This document shows positions 44,384 to 53,953 of a stretch of DNA of 64,000 bases, in pieces. Source of the DNA: Flavobacterium microcysteis (lineage in GTDB: Bacteria > Bacteroidota > Bacteroidia > Flavobacteriales > Flavobacteriaceae); contig NZ_VFJE01000049.1 in NCBI RefSeq assembly GCF_006385255.1, positions 1-64,000 of the forward strand, in the 5' to 3' direction. The position numbers and the translations under genes were made by a program. Position 1 is the stretch's first letter. Every line of letters starts with the position of its first letter. The notes under the pieces are model-generated. The model had not been told where the DNA came from and made no database searches. It saw only the letters and a program-made list of their open reading frames with translations.

Positions 44384-45102
44384 AAAAGATAAAAGCTGTA
44401 ATAGTTGAAGATTCACGCTTGGCCAGAAATGAGTTAAAAGAGCTCATCAAGAATCATCCCGAAATCGAGATTATAGGGGAAGCAGAAAATGTAGATTCCG
44501 GCTTCCAGCTTATCAATTCTACCAATCCTGATTTGCTTTTTCTGGATATCAATATGCCGGAAAAAGACGGTTTTCAACTGCTTGAAATGCTTGACAAGGT
44601 TCCTATTACCATATTCACCACAGCCTTTGATGAATATGCTATTAAATCGTTTGAATATAATGCTTTGGATTACCTCTTAAAACCTATCAATCCGAAGAGA
44701 TTTGCAAAAGCCATCGAAAAAGTGGGCCAAAACCTACTTGAAAAGGAAGAACGAAACAGTAAAAAACTTACCCTTAACAATCAGATTTTCTTACGAGACG
44801 GAGAAAAATGCTGGCTGGTCAAGATTTCAGACATTTATTTGTTTGAGGTTGACGGAAACTATACTAAAATATTTTTCCAGGATGAAAAAGCCACAATCAG
44901 CAAATCGTTAAACCAGATTGAAGAAAAATTGCCTGAAGATTATTTTTTCCGTGCCAATCGGAACCAGATTATAAATGTGGAATATATAGGCAAGATTGAC
45001 CCGTGGTTTAGCGGCAACCTGCTTGTACACCTTCCCAAAGACACAAAAGTGGAAATCTCCAGAAGGCAAACCAACAATTTTAAAGAAAAATTGAGTCTTT
45101 AA
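44380..45102 (+). CDS. LytTR-family response regulator
   Basis: 240 residues. The receiver domain has acidic VEDS at the start and the phospho-acceptor Asp in LLFLDINMPEKDG. The LytTR DNA-binding domain occupies about 140-240 (FEVDGNYTKIFFQDE, FFRANRNQIINVEYI). It is translationally coupled to the kinase. LytTR regulators bind paired direct repeats; the targets are unknown. Confidence 0.92.
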   Translation: MKKIKAVIVEDSRLARNELKELIKNHPEIEIIGEAENVDSGFQLINSTNPDLLFLDINMPEKDGFQLLEMLDKVPITIFTTAFDEYAIKSFEYNALDYLLKPINPKRFAKAIEKVGQNLLEKEERNSKKLTLNNQIFLRDGEKCWLVKISDIYLFEVDGNYTKIFFQDEKATISKSLNQIEEKLPEDYFFRANRNQIINVEYIGKIDPWFSGNLLVHLPKDTKVEISRRQTNNFKEKLSL

Positions 45103-45166
45103 TTTTTACAAAAAAACTTCGAATATTTTTGTGTTTGCAAGCACTTAAACTTTAAACAATTAATGT

Positions 45167-45174
45167 TATTTTTG
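45167..45174 (+). promoter_or_regulatory. -7 box for the Gfo/Idh/MocA gene
   Basis: TATTTTTG, 16 bases before the ATG at 45191. A second TATTTTTG lies at 45124-45131. Confidence 0.45.
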
Positions 45175-45190
45175 TGGAAAATACATTTAT

Positions 45191-46156
45191 ATGCTAAAAG
45201 TTGGAGTATTAGGTGCCGGGCATCTAGGAAAAATTCATTTGCGTTTATTACAACAATCTGAAAAATATGAATTAGTAGGCTTTTATGATCCTAATCAGGA
45301 AAATGCTGAAAAAGTAGCCAAGGAATTTGGATATAAAAGGTTCGACACTATCGCAAAACTCATCCACGCTGTAGATGTTGTCGATATTGTAACTCCTACC
45401 CTTTCTCATTATAAATGCGCCAAGGTAGCTATCAAATCTGGCAAGCACGTTTTCCTTGAAAAACCCATCTCAAACACTGTTGAAGAAGCTGAAGAAATCA
45501 TTGCTTTGGCTAAAGAATACAACATCAAAGGACAGGTTGGCCATGTGGAGCGATTTAATCCTGCTTTCAAGGCTACGAAAGCAATGATTGAAAATCCGAT
45601 GTTTATCGAAACACACCGTTTGGCTGAATTCAATCCTCGTGGTACTGATGTCCCAGTTGTTTTAGACCTGATGATACATGATATCGATGCTATATTGAGT
45701 GTCGTAAAATCAAAAGTGAAAACCATAAATGCCAGCGGCGTTTCTGTAATTTCTGATACACCGGATATTGCCAATGCCCGTATCGAGTTTGAAAACGGAT
45801 GCGTGGCAAACCTTACCTCAAGCCGAATTTCTTTAAAAAACATGCGTAAGTCCCGTTTCTTTCAGAAAGACGCCTACATTTCTGTTGATTTCCTGGAGAA
45901 AAAATGTGAGGTTGTAAAAATGAAAGACGCTCCTGAAGTACCGGGAGATTTTGACATGATTCTGCAAAATGCCGAAGGTGTCAAAAAGCAAATCTATTTT
46001 GATAACCCAGATGTAGAAGCCAATAACGCTATCCTTGATGAGCTGGAAACGTTTGCTGATGCCATCAATAACAACACCACGCCAATCGTAACATTGGAAG
46101 ATGGTACTGAAGCCTTGAGAGTAGCTTACCAAATCATTGATTGCTTCAAGAAATAA
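45191..46156 (+). CDS. Gfo/Idh/MocA family oxidoreductase
   Basis: 321 residues. Rossmann motif VGVLGAGHLGKIHLRLL, then the family motif FLEKPISNT with the catalytic Lys, and a C-terminal alpha/beta substrate domain with GHVERFNPAF and DLMIHDIDAI. Such enzymes oxidise or reduce sugars and inositols with NAD(P). The closely following 3-hydroxyacyl-CoA dehydrogenase (34-base gap) may share the transcript, but gives no clear substrate. Confidence 0.85.
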   Translation: MLKVGVLGAGHLGKIHLRLLQQSEKYELVGFYDPNQENAEKVAKEFGYKRFDTIAKLIHAVDVVDIVTPTLSHYKCAKVAIKSGKHVFLEKPISNTVEEAEEIIALAKEYNIKGQVGHVERFNPAFKATKAMIENPMFIETHRLAEFNPRGTDVPVVLDLMIHDIDAILSVVKSKVKTINASGVSVISDTPDIANARIEFENGCVANLTSSRISLKNMRKSRFFQKDAYISVDFLEKKCEVVKMKDAPEVPGDFDMILQNAEGVKKQIYFDNPDVEANNAILDELETFADAINNNTTPIVTLEDGTEALRVAYQIIDCFKK

Positions 46157-46190
46157 TTTCAACCACTAAAAATTTCAAATCTTTAAATAA

Positions 46191-47078
46191 ATGAAAAACA
46201 TAGCCGTAATCGGAGCCGGAACCATGGGTAACGGAATCGCTCACACTTTTGCACAAAGCGGATTTACAGTAAAACTAATCGATGTTTCAGAAAAGTCATT
46301 GGACAAAGGAATGGCAACAATTGCTGCAAACCTTGACCGTATGGTAGCAAAAGGAACAATTACTGAAGATGACAAATTAAAAACCATTAGCAATATCATT
46401 ACTTATACTGATATCAAAGATGGTGTTGTTGGAGTTGATTTAGTAGTTGAAGCAGCAACCGAAAACGTAGAATTAAAATTGAATATCTTCAAGCAGCTGA
46501 ATGATGCTTGTTCTCATAATACCATTTTAGCAACCAATACTTCTTCTATTTCTATTACGCAAATAGGTGCTGTAGTGGCACATCCGGAAAGAGTAATTGG
46601 TATGCACTTTATGAATCCGGTGCCGATTATGAAATTGGTTGAAATCATCAGAGGTTACAATACATCTGATGAAGTCACTAAAATCATCATGGATTTATCT
46701 GTAAAATTAGGAAAAGTTCCTGTTGAGGTAAATGATTATCCTGGATTTGTTGCCAACAGAATCCTGATGCCGATGATTAACGAATCTATCGAAACGCTAT
46801 ACAACGGAGTATCAGGCGTTTATGAAATCGATACGGTAATGAAGCTGGGAATGGCACACCCAATGGGACCTTTACAATTAGCCGATTTTATTGGTCTTGA
46901 TGTTTGCCTTGCCATTCTGAATGTAATGTATGAAGGTTTTAAAAATCCAAAATATGCACCTTGTCCGCTTTTAGTGAATATGGTTAGAGCTGGAAAACTA
47001 GGCGTGAAATCAGGAGAAGGTTTCTATGACTATTCAGAATCCAAAAAAGCTGAAAAAGTAGCAAAGCAATTTATATAA
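46191..47078 (+). CDS. 3-hydroxybutyryl-CoA dehydrogenase
   Basis: 295 residues. NAD-binding IAVIGAGTMGNGIAHTFA, the catalytic region IGMHFMNPVPIMKLVEII and the C-terminal NRILMPMINESIETLYNG helices are typical of the short single-domain enzyme. It interconverts 3-hydroxybutyryl-CoA and acetoacetyl-CoA. Separate hydratase or thiolase genes are not nearby. Confidence 0.88.
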   Translation: MKNIAVIGAGTMGNGIAHTFAQSGFTVKLIDVSEKSLDKGMATIAANLDRMVAKGTITEDDKLKTISNIITYTDIKDGVVGVDLVVEAATENVELKLNIFKQLNDACSHNTILATNTSSISITQIGAVVAHPERVIGMHFMNPVPIMKLVEIIRGYNTSDEVTKIIMDLSVKLGKVPVEVNDYPGFVANRILMPMINESIETLYNGVSGVYEIDTVMKLGMAHPMGPLQLADFIGLDVCLAILNVMYEGFKNPKYAPCPLLVNMVRAGKLGVKSGEGFYDYSESKKAEKVAKQFI

Positions 47079-47079
47079 T

Positions 47080-47345
47080 GTTTTAAAGCTGAAAGTTGAA
47101 AAGTCTAAAAGTTGGAAAGTTGAAAGTCTAAAGTGAGAGGTTTCTTATTTTAGACTTTTGGTTTTTGAATTTGGGATTTGGGATTTATGATTTTAGATTT
47201 TGGATTTATGATTTTAGATTTTTGAATATCTTTTTTCGCCAATAACTCCCAACTATCCACCATACACTATCAATTATCAACTTCCATCTATCCCCTATCA
47301 ACTATCCACTACTATAAACTATCCACTTTCCACTATCAACTGATT
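47080..47345. repeat. Low-complexity intergenic repeats
   Basis: Three segments: degenerate GTTGAAAGTCTAAA-like units (about 47084-47134), an exact 21-base duplication at 47181-47201 and 47202-47222 in a GATTTT-rich stretch, and CTATCAACTATCCACT-like units (about 47250-47342). No reading frame. It resembles the octamer arrays elsewhere in being short-period and intergenic, with different sequence. Confidence 0.7.
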
Positions 47346-47352
47346 ACAATTT

Positions 47353-48570
47353 ATGTCAAAAATTATTCCTTTTAAAGCAGTTCGTCCTACACGTGATAAA
47401 GTAAGTCTGGTGACTTCTCGTTCCTATGACGAGTATTCGCCTGCCGAACTGGCTTCGCAATTGGATTTTAATCCGTTTTCATTTTTGCATGTCTTAAATC
47501 CTGCGTATGTAAACCAGCAGAAAATAGGACTTGAAAAAAGGTTTAAGTTGGTTGCACAAAAATATCACGACTTTAAAGAGGAAGATGTACTGATCAAGGA
47601 AGAAAAACCCGTTTTCTTTCTGTATGAGATACAGACCAAAACGCAGACTTTTACCGGAATAATTGCAGGCACAAGTATTGAAGATTACCAAAACAATGTC
47701 ATCAAAAAACATGAAGACACGCTACAATATCGTGTAGAGCTATTCAAAGATTATCTTCATAGCACAGGATTTAATACGGAACCCGTTCTGATTACGTATC
47801 CTGACGATGCTGAATTGACCAATTGGATACTTGAAAAAAAACAGGCCGATTCGCTTTATGAGTTCTCCACTACCAAGAGGGAAAAACATATCCTTTGGAA
47901 GATTGAAACTCCCGAAGAAATTTCCTGGCTACAACATAAATTTGAAGCAATAGGAAGCGTTTATATTGCTGATGGCCACCACAGATCGGCTTCCGCTGAA
48001 TTGTTGTATGAAGAAGACAAAGCTTCAGGAAACGAAAATCTCAACTATTTTATGAGCTTTCTGATTGCTGAAAGCAATGTCAAGATATACGAATACAATA
48101 GAATTATCCGTGATTTGAACGGACATTCTAAAGAGGATTTCCTTGCCCTATTATCCAATGAATTCTGGATTAAAAATAAGGAGCAGGAATTATGGAAACC
48201 AACCAAAAAATTTGAGTTCGGAATGTATCTTGACAATGAGTTTTATTCTCTGGTTTTAAAAGATGGTCATAGTTTCTCTTCTGTTTTAGAAAGTCTAGAT
48301 GCACAGATATTGTATACAAAAGTGCTACATCCTATTCTTGGGATTACCGATTTGAGAAATGATGAACGCATAGATTATATTCCTGGAAAACAATCTATCG
48401 TAACGATAAAAGAAGTGATTGATGAAGGCGAGTTTGAGTTAGGTTTTATGCTTTTCCCAACCGATATTTCAGAGATTAAAGAACTGGCAGACAACAACCT
48501 GATCATGCCTCCAAAAAGTACGTATATCGATCCGAAATTTAGAAGTGGATTGGTAGTTTATGAATTATAA
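47353..48570 (+). CDS. DUF1015 family protein
   Basis: 405 residues. The N-terminal IIPFKAVRPTRDKVSLVTSR and the central YIADGHHRSASAELL motif identify DUF1015. Its role in this organism is not established. The His-rich GHHR motif could be part of a nucleotide or metal site. It starts after the repeat region and is followed after 11 bases by the PLP-homeostasis gene. Confidence 0.8.
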   Translation: MSKIIPFKAVRPTRDKVSLVTSRSYDEYSPAELASQLDFNPFSFLHVLNPAYVNQQKIGLEKRFKLVAQKYHDFKEEDVLIKEEKPVFFLYEIQTKTQTFTGIIAGTSIEDYQNNVIKKHEDTLQYRVELFKDYLHSTGFNTEPVLITYPDDAELTNWILEKKQADSLYEFSTTKREKHILWKIETPEEISWLQHKFEAIGSVYIADGHHRSASAELLYEEDKASGNENLNYFMSFLIAESNVKIYEYNRIIRDLNGHSKEDFLALLSNEFWIKNKEQELWKPTKKFEFGMYLDNEFYSLVLKDGHSFSSVLESLDAQILYTKVLHPILGITDLRNDERIDYIPGKQSIVTIKEVIDEGEFELGFMLFPTDISEIKELADNNLIMPPKSTYIDPKFRSGLVVYEL

Positions 48571-48581
48571 TCATTTCAATA

Positions 48582-49244
48582 ATGTCAATAAAAAATAACC
48601 TTCTTGAAATAAAATCTGCATTACCAGACCATGTAACGCTTGTAGCCGTTTCCAAAACAAAGCCGGTTGCTGACCTAATGGAAGCCTATGAAGCAGGACA
48701 GCGTATTTTTGGCGAAAACAAGATTCAGGAAATGGCCGAAAAGTTTGAGCAGATGCCAAAGGATATCGAATGGCATATGATTGGCCATGTACAAACGAAT
48801 AAGGTCAAATTTATGGCATCATTTGTGAGTTTGGTTCATGGTGTTGACAGTTCTCGATTATTAGAGGAAATCAACAAACAAGCTCTAAAAAACAATCGGG
48901 TTATCGACTGTCTTTTACAGGTTCATATTGCGGAAGAAGAGACAAAATTTGGGTTAAGTGAATCAGAACTTAACGAATTATTGCAATCGGATACTTTTGC
49001 CCAATTAAAAAATATAAAAATCAAAGGCCTGATGGGAATGGCAACATTTACTGACGACCAAAACCAAATCAGAAAAGAATTCAACCACTTGAAATCTATT
49101 TTTGACCGCCTGGCACAATCTCTAAAAGCCGATAATTGCGAGATAAAAATACTTTCTATGGGAATGTCTGGCGATTATCAGCTGGCAATTGATTGCGGAA
49201 GCACAATGGTTCGGATTGGAAGTAGTATCTTTGGGACTAGATAA
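48582..49244 (+). CDS. PLP homeostasis protein (YggS/PROSC family)
   Basis: 220 residues of a TIM-barrel PLP-binding protein. The PLP lysine is in LVAVSKTKPVADL, followed by FGENKIQEM and EWHMIGHVQTNK. C-terminal LSMGMSGDYQLAIDCGSTMVRIG binds phosphate. It has no known catalytic activity; it binds and distributes PLP in the cytoplasm. Confidence 0.92.
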   Translation: MSIKNNLLEIKSALPDHVTLVAVSKTKPVADLMEAYEAGQRIFGENKIQEMAEKFEQMPKDIEWHMIGHVQTNKVKFMASFVSLVHGVDSSRLLEEINKQALKNNRVIDCLLQVHIAEEETKFGLSESELNELLQSDTFAQLKNIKIKGLMGMATFTDDQNQIRKEFNHLKSIFDRLAQSLKADNCEIKILSMGMSGDYQLAIDCGSTMVRIGSSIFGTR

Positions 49245-49295
49245 TTAAATAAACCTGCAATACAGTTGCAGACTAACAGAAACGTAAAAAAGAAT

Positions 49296-50657
49296 TTGTA
49301 CGCAATATTAGACATAGAAACAACCGGCGGCCAATATAATGAAGAAGGAATTACCGAAATTGCTATCTATAAATTTGACGGACACGAAATTGTTGACCAA
49401 TTCATAAGTCTTGTCAATCCCGAAAAGACAATACAGCCTTTTGTAGTTAAATTAACCGGCATTAATAATGCCATGTTAAACAGCGCACCCAAGTTTTATG
49501 AAATTGCGAAACGCATTATTGAAATCACGGAAGATTGTATTATCGTGGCTCATAATGCGCAATTCGATTACAGGATTCTGCGTACGGAATTTTCACGCCT
49601 TGGTTATGACTTTCAGCGTAAAAACCTATGTACAGTAGAATTATCTAAAAAATTAATTCCTGACCAGCCTTCTTACAGTTTAGGAAAGTTAGTCCGTGCA
49701 CTGGGCATTCCTATGGCTGACAGGCATCGAGCTACGGGTGATGCTATGGCTACCGTAAAGCTTTTCAAAATGTTATTGGCCAAAGACCTTGAAAAAGAAA
49801 TCGTCAAGAGTTTTGTCAAAACCGAAATCGAAAAGGGACTTGCTCCAAAACTTCTCGATATAGTATCAAAACTGCCTTCTACAACTGGGATTTATTATAT
49901 CCATAAAGAAAATGGTGACCTGATTTATATTGGGAAAAGCCGAAATATTAAAAAACGTGTCAACCAGCATTTTACCGGCACTACTTCCAAATCAAAAAAA
50001 ATACAGCTGGAAGTTTTTGATGTGACTTATGAAGAAACTGGAAGCGAACTGATTGCGCTTTTAAAAGAAGCTGAGGAAATCAAAATCAACAAGCCAAAAT
50101 ACAACCGCTCCCTAAAAAAGAGCATTTTTCCATGGTCACTTTATTCTGAGAAAGACCGCAACGGCTATATCGCATTAAGAATCCAAAAAACAGATGCCCG
50201 AAAAAAAGAACTGGCATCGTTTTCCAGCCCTATAGAAGCCCAAAGCGCCTTGTTCAAGATAACGGACAGGTATGAGCTTTGCCAGAAAATAAACGGCCTT
50301 GAAATTGTAAAAAACCATTGTTTCCCATTTGAACTCAACCAATGCAAGGGTGCCTGTATCCAAAAAGAATCTCCAGAGGAATACAATATCCGTGTAGAAA
50401 GTTTTTTTGAGAATAACGAGTACCAGAAGCAGAATATGATTGTTATTGATCGGGGAAGAAACATTCAGGAAAGAAGCGCAATACTGATTGAAGACGGAGT
50501 TTTTAAAGGCTATGCCTTTTTTGATCTCAATTATCAGGTAAACAATATCGAGATTCTGAAAAACATCATCATTCCGATGAAGAACAACCGGGATTCAAAA
50601 AATATAATTTTGAACTATCTCAGAAAAAAGAAAGTCTTTAAAATCTTATCGTTTTAA
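49296..50657 (+). CDS. DEDDh exonuclease/GIY-YIG endonuclease fusion
   Basis: 453 residues if translation starts at TTG 49296 (YAILDIETTGG follows); an in-frame TTG at 49266 adds ten residues and no ATG is available. Residues 1-170 are a DnaQ-like exonuclease (LDIETTGG, HNAQFDYRILRTEF, HRATGDAMAT). Then comes a UvrC-type GIY-YIG domain (TGIYYIHKENG, LIYIGKSRNIKKRV, KEAEEIKINKPKYN). This matches the Cho-like exonuclease-nuclease proteins of bacteria, thought to act in repair. The remaining 180 residues include a Cys pair (QCKGAC). Confidence 0.85.
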   Translation: MYAILDIETTGGQYNEEGITEIAIYKFDGHEIVDQFISLVNPEKTIQPFVVKLTGINNAMLNSAPKFYEIAKRIIEITEDCIIVAHNAQFDYRILRTEFSRLGYDFQRKNLCTVELSKKLIPDQPSYSLGKLVRALGIPMADRHRATGDAMATVKLFKMLLAKDLEKEIVKSFVKTEIEKGLAPKLLDIVSKLPSTTGIYYIHKENGDLIYIGKSRNIKKRVNQHFTGTTSKSKKIQLEVFDVTYEETGSELIALLKEAEEIKINKPKYNRSLKKSIFPWSLYSEKDRNGYIALRIQKTDARKKELASFSSPIEAQSALFKITDRYELCQKINGLEIVKNHCFPFELNQCKGACIQKESPEEYNIRVESFFENNEYQKQNMIVIDRGRNIQERSAILIEDGVFKGYAFFDLNYQVNNIEILKNIIIPMKNNRDSKNIILNYLRKKKVFKILSF

Positions 50658-50666
50658 GACTTTTAG

Positions 50667-50674
50667 TAAATTTG
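50667..50674 (+). promoter_or_regulatory. -7 box for the K+ channel gene
   Basis: TAAATTTG, 22 bases before the TTG start at 50697. Confidence 0.45.
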
Positions 50675-50696
50675 ATATAATCCGATAACAACTGAT

Positions 50697-51515
50697 TTGG
50701 AAATCACAAAAACAGAAAAGCTAAGAAAGAAGCTTCATGAAATTATTTATGAAGCTGATACGCCATTTGGTAAACTTTTTGACCTTATTCTGCTATTGCT
50801 GATCATTATAAGTATTGTTGCCGTAATGCTTGAAAGCGTTGCCTCAATACGATTGGTATATGGTAAAGAGCTTGCCATTATTGAATGGATTATCACTGTT
50901 TTCTTTACGCTTGAATACATTGGACGAGTAATTGCCGTCAAAAAGCCTTTAAAATATATTTTTAGCTTTTACGGAATTATCGACTTGCTGGCTACCTTAC
51001 CTACTTATGTTGATTTACTTTTTCCAGGATTACATTTTCTTGTTTCCTTACGTGCAGTCAGGTTACTCCGTATTTTCAGGATATTAAAGCTCGTGCATTT
51101 TGTTGGAGCGTCCAATCAGCTGGTTTATGCCTTAAAAAAAAGCCGGTTGAAAATTGCCGTTTTTCTTTTTAGTGTAATTGTACTCTGTATTATTCTGGGA
51201 ACAATCATGTATATGATTGAAGGACCTGAAAGTGGTTTTACAAGCATTCCTATGAGTATTTATTGGACAATTGTTACCTTAACTACTGTAGGTTTTGGCG
51301 ATATTACGCCAGTTACTCCATTCGGTCAATTCGTTTCTATGATTATTATGATTTTAGGATATGGAATCATTGCAGTTCCTACCGGATTGGTTACCGCTGA
51401 GTTTATGTCAAAAGGCAGGACGGTTCATGAAAACACTCAGGTCTGTCCTAATTGCAGTGCCGATCATCACAGAGACGATGCGAAATATTGTTATCATTGC
51501 GGACATACCTTATGA
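50697..51515 (+). CDS. Voltage-gated-type potassium channel with zinc-ribbon tail
   Basis: 272 residues. It starts at TTG 50697, since the next in-frame ATG falls inside the first membrane helix. Six segments; S4 is SLRAVRLLRIFRILKLVHF with regularly spaced Arg, and the pore filter TTVGFGDITP gives K+ selectivity. The C-terminal 27 residues form a zinc ribbon (CPNC then CYHC). The stop overlaps the miaA start as ATGA. The tail could be a cytoplasmic redox or metal switch, which is speculation. Confidence 0.88.
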   Translation: MEITKTEKLRKKLHEIIYEADTPFGKLFDLILLLLIIISIVAVMLESVASIRLVYGKELAIIEWIITVFFTLEYIGRVIAVKKPLKYIFSFYGIIDLLATLPTYVDLLFPGLHFLVSLRAVRLLRIFRILKLVHFVGASNQLVYALKKSRLKIAVFLFSVIVLCIILGTIMYMIEGPESGFTSIPMSIYWTIVTLTTVGFGDITPVTPFGQFVSMIIMILGYGIIAVPTGLVTAEFMSKGRTVHENTQVCPNCSADHHRDDAKYCYHCGHTL

Positions 51516-52438
51516 AATATCTGATTATTGTTATCGGGCCGACAGCTATCGGCAAAACTGCCTTGAGCATCCAACTTGCCAAAAGCTTTGGCTGTGAGAT
51601 TATTTCATGTGATTCAAGACAGTTTTTTAAAGAAATGACAATAGGGACGGCAGTTCCATCAAAAGAAGAACTTGATGCTGCTGTGCATCATTTCATCCAG
51701 AATAAATCCATTTTTGAGAATTATACTGTAGGTGATTTTGAGCGTGAAGCAATCAGCATGCTCGACAAATTATACAAAACAAATGATTGTGCCGTATTAG
51801 TAGGTGGTTCCGGATTGTATGTCGATGCAATACTAAAAGGATTTGATAGTTTTCCGAAGATTGATCCATCCATACGGGAAGAAATTATCGCCAACTACGA
51901 AAAATTAGGTATTGGCTATTTACAGCAAGAATTAGAGAAGCTGGATAAACCTTATTTTGATACGATTTCAAAAGAAAATCCGCAAACATTACTGAATCCT
52001 CAAAGACTGATGCGTTTTGTAGAAGTATGCATTGGAAGCGGAAAACCCTATTCTTCTTTCTTAAATCAGAAAAAAAATACCCGGAATTTTATTCCAATTC
52101 TAATAGGCTTAGAAGCTGAACGGGTTGACATGTATGAACGGATTAATCTTCGTGTCGACCTGATGATGCAGGCTGGGCTATTAAAAGAAGCGAAACGCCT
52201 TTATCCAAACAAAGATTTGAATGCCTTGCAAACCGTTGGCTATCGCGAATTATTTAGCTATTTTGATGGTGATGGTACTTTGGATTTTGCCGTTGAGGAA
52301 ATCAAGAAAAATACACGACGTTTTGCCAAACGCCAGATGACATGGTTTAAAAGAACAGAAAACGTTAAATGGTTTGACTACAAAACCGATTTTGATGTAA
52401 TTTTAGAGTATATCGAAAAAACCATTGAAACAACCTAA
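51512..52438 (+). CDS. miaA: tRNA dimethylallyltransferase
   Basis: 308 residues from ATG 51512, which overlaps the channel stop. P-loop GPTAIGKTALSIQLA, SCDSRQFF, VGGSGLYVDAIL and the C-terminal TRRFAKRQMTWFKR are all present. It adds dimethylallyl to A37 of tRNAs; MiaE at 7636 would later hydroxylate the methylthiolated product. Confidence 0.95.
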   Translation: MKYLIIVIGPTAIGKTALSIQLAKSFGCEIISCDSRQFFKEMTIGTAVPSKEELDAAVHHFIQNKSIFENYTVGDFEREAISMLDKLYKTNDCAVLVGGSGLYVDAILKGFDSFPKIDPSIREEIIANYEKLGIGYLQQELEKLDKPYFDTISKENPQTLLNPQRLMRFVEVCIGSGKPYSSFLNQKKNTRNFIPILIGLEAERVDMYERINLRVDLMMQAGLLKEAKRLYPNKDLNALQTVGYRELFSYFDGDGTLDFAVEEIKKNTRRFAKRQMTWFKRTENVKWFDYKTDFDVILEYIEKTIETT

Positions 52439-52452
52439 AAATCCATCTATTT

Positions 52453-53193
52453 ATGCCAATAGCCTCAAATTTCACATCCATCTATAGTCGGGATTGGGAA
52501 CTGAATTTTACCCACTGTACACCTAACGGTTATCTTAAATACACAGATCTCTGCAATTTGCTTCAACTTACTGCCGGCGATCATGCCGATATTGGTGGCA
52601 TTAGCTTTACTGATATGCAGCAGCACAATCAGGCCTGGGTATTAAGCCGGATGAAACTTGAAATCGAGTCACTCCCAAAATGGAGAGACATTGTTACTGT
52701 AAAAACCTGGATTGTTTCTTTAGAGAACTCACGTTCTGTTAGAGCTTTAGAAATGCATGTTAACGGCAAAAAGGTGATTGGTTGTGAAACCTATTGGGCG
52801 GTTTTTAATACCAAATTACGCCGACCGGAGACTTTAGCACTTCCGCATGAGCATTTTGAAAAATACCCTGAACGGTTTGCTACTGTAGAACGAGTGAAGA
52901 AAATAGAGCTTCTGGATACGCTGAAAAAAATAGGCTCCCGAAAAGTCGTGCTTTCTGACCTTGATATTGTCAACCATGTAAATAATGTGAAATATCTGGA
53001 ATGGTGTCTTGACCTTGTCAACCCTAAATCAATCCTGAAACAACAACTAAAAAGCTTTGACATGAATTTCATGAAGGAACTCGTGCTTGGTGATGAAGTA
53101 GCCATTGACGAAACAGCTGATACTAGCAAATCTATCTTTTCCATTACTAAAAACGGAAAACCTTGTTTTGCCTTAGAGCTAGACTGGAAATAA
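52453..53193 (+). CDS. Acyl-ACP thioesterase
   Basis: 246 residues, double hotdog fold of the FatA/FatB type. The first half has LQLTAGDHADIGG and AWVLSRMKLEI. The second has LSDLDIVNHVNNVKYLEW, which carries the catalytic Asn-His segment. It releases fatty acids from acyl-carrier protein. It is probably in one transcript with miaA (14-base gap). Confidence 0.88.
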   Translation: MPIASNFTSIYSRDWELNFTHCTPNGYLKYTDLCNLLQLTAGDHADIGGISFTDMQQHNQAWVLSRMKLEIESLPKWRDIVTVKTWIVSLENSRSVRALEMHVNGKKVIGCETYWAVFNTKLRRPETLALPHEHFEKYPERFATVERVKKIELLDTLKKIGSRKVVLSDLDIVNHVNNVKYLEWCLDLVNPKSILKQQLKSFDMNFMKELVLGDEVAIDETADTSKSIFSITKNGKPCFALELDWK

Positions 53194-53201
53194 GCCAAAA
53201 A

Positions 53202-53227
53202 AAAAGCTCCAATTTCTTGAAGCTTTT
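53202..53227. terminator. Bidirectional terminator
   Basis: AAAAGCTCCAA (53202-53212), loop TTTC, TTGAAGCTTTT (53217-53227), one mismatch, between the convergent thioesterase and response-regulator genes. Confidence 0.75.
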
Positions 53228-53233
53228 CTCGTA

Positions 53234-53950
53234 TTATTCTGAAACTTTGTTTTTGACTACAAGTCTAAAACCTTCACCGTGGATGTTTAGTATTTCTACA
53301 TCCTCGTCTGCTTTCAAGTATTTTCTTAGTTTTGCGATGTAAACATCCATACTTCTTGAAGTGAAGTAGTTGTCATCACGCCAGATTTTTGTCAACGCTA
53401 ATTCTCTAGGCATTAAGTCGTTTTCGTGAACCGCAAGCATTTTAAGTAACTCGTTTTCTTTTGGGGAAAGTTTAATTGGTTCATCTTCTTTAAATGTCAA
53501 GAAACGCAATTTTGAATTCAGGTGGAAATTTCCAATTTGGAATTCAAATTTAGTGTTGTCTGCTTTGCTATCTGAAGCCTTTCTCTGAATAATAGCTTTG
53601 ATTTTCATCAATAATACTTCAGAGTCAAATGGCTTGTTCAAATAATCGTCAGCCCCTACCTTATAGCCTTTTAGCACATCTTCTTTCATAGATTTTGCCG
53701 TTAAAAAGATCAGAGGAATGTCCTTGTTTTTTTCTCTGATTTCTTTAGCTAAAGTATATCCGTCTTTGTAAGGCATCATTACGTCAAGTATGCACAAATC
53801 GAAGGTGTCTTTTTTAAATTTTTCGAAACCTTCCATTCCGTTTTTAGCCAAGGTAACCTCGAAATCGTTGAGACTCAAATAATCTTTCAAAATTGAACCA
53901 AAGTTAGGATCGTCTTCGACTAGGAGGATTTTCTTGTTTACATTTTCCAT
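53234..53950 (-). CDS. OmpR-family response regulator (RprY-like)
   Basis: 238 residues. Receiver domain with VEDDPNFG and phospho-acceptor Asp in LCILDVMMPYKDG. The winged-helix effector domain includes KLSPKENELLKML and RSMDVYIAKLRKYLK. It lies 3 bases after its kinase gene. The order and type match RprX/RprY of Bacteroidetes; the regulon is unknown from this window. Confidence 0.9.
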   Translation of the reverse strand: MENVNKKILLVEDDPNFGSILKDYLSLNDFEVTLAKNGMEGFEKFKKDTFDLCILDVMMPYKDGYTLAKEIREKNKDIPLIFLTAKSMKEDVLKGYKVGADDYLNKPFDSEVLLMKIKAIIQRKASDSKADNTKFEFQIGNFHLNSKLRFLTFKEDEPIKLSPKENELLKMLAVHENDLMPRELALTKIWRDDNYFTSRSMDVYIAKLRKYLKADEDVEILNIHGEGFRLVVKNKVSE

Positions 53951-53953
53951 AGC

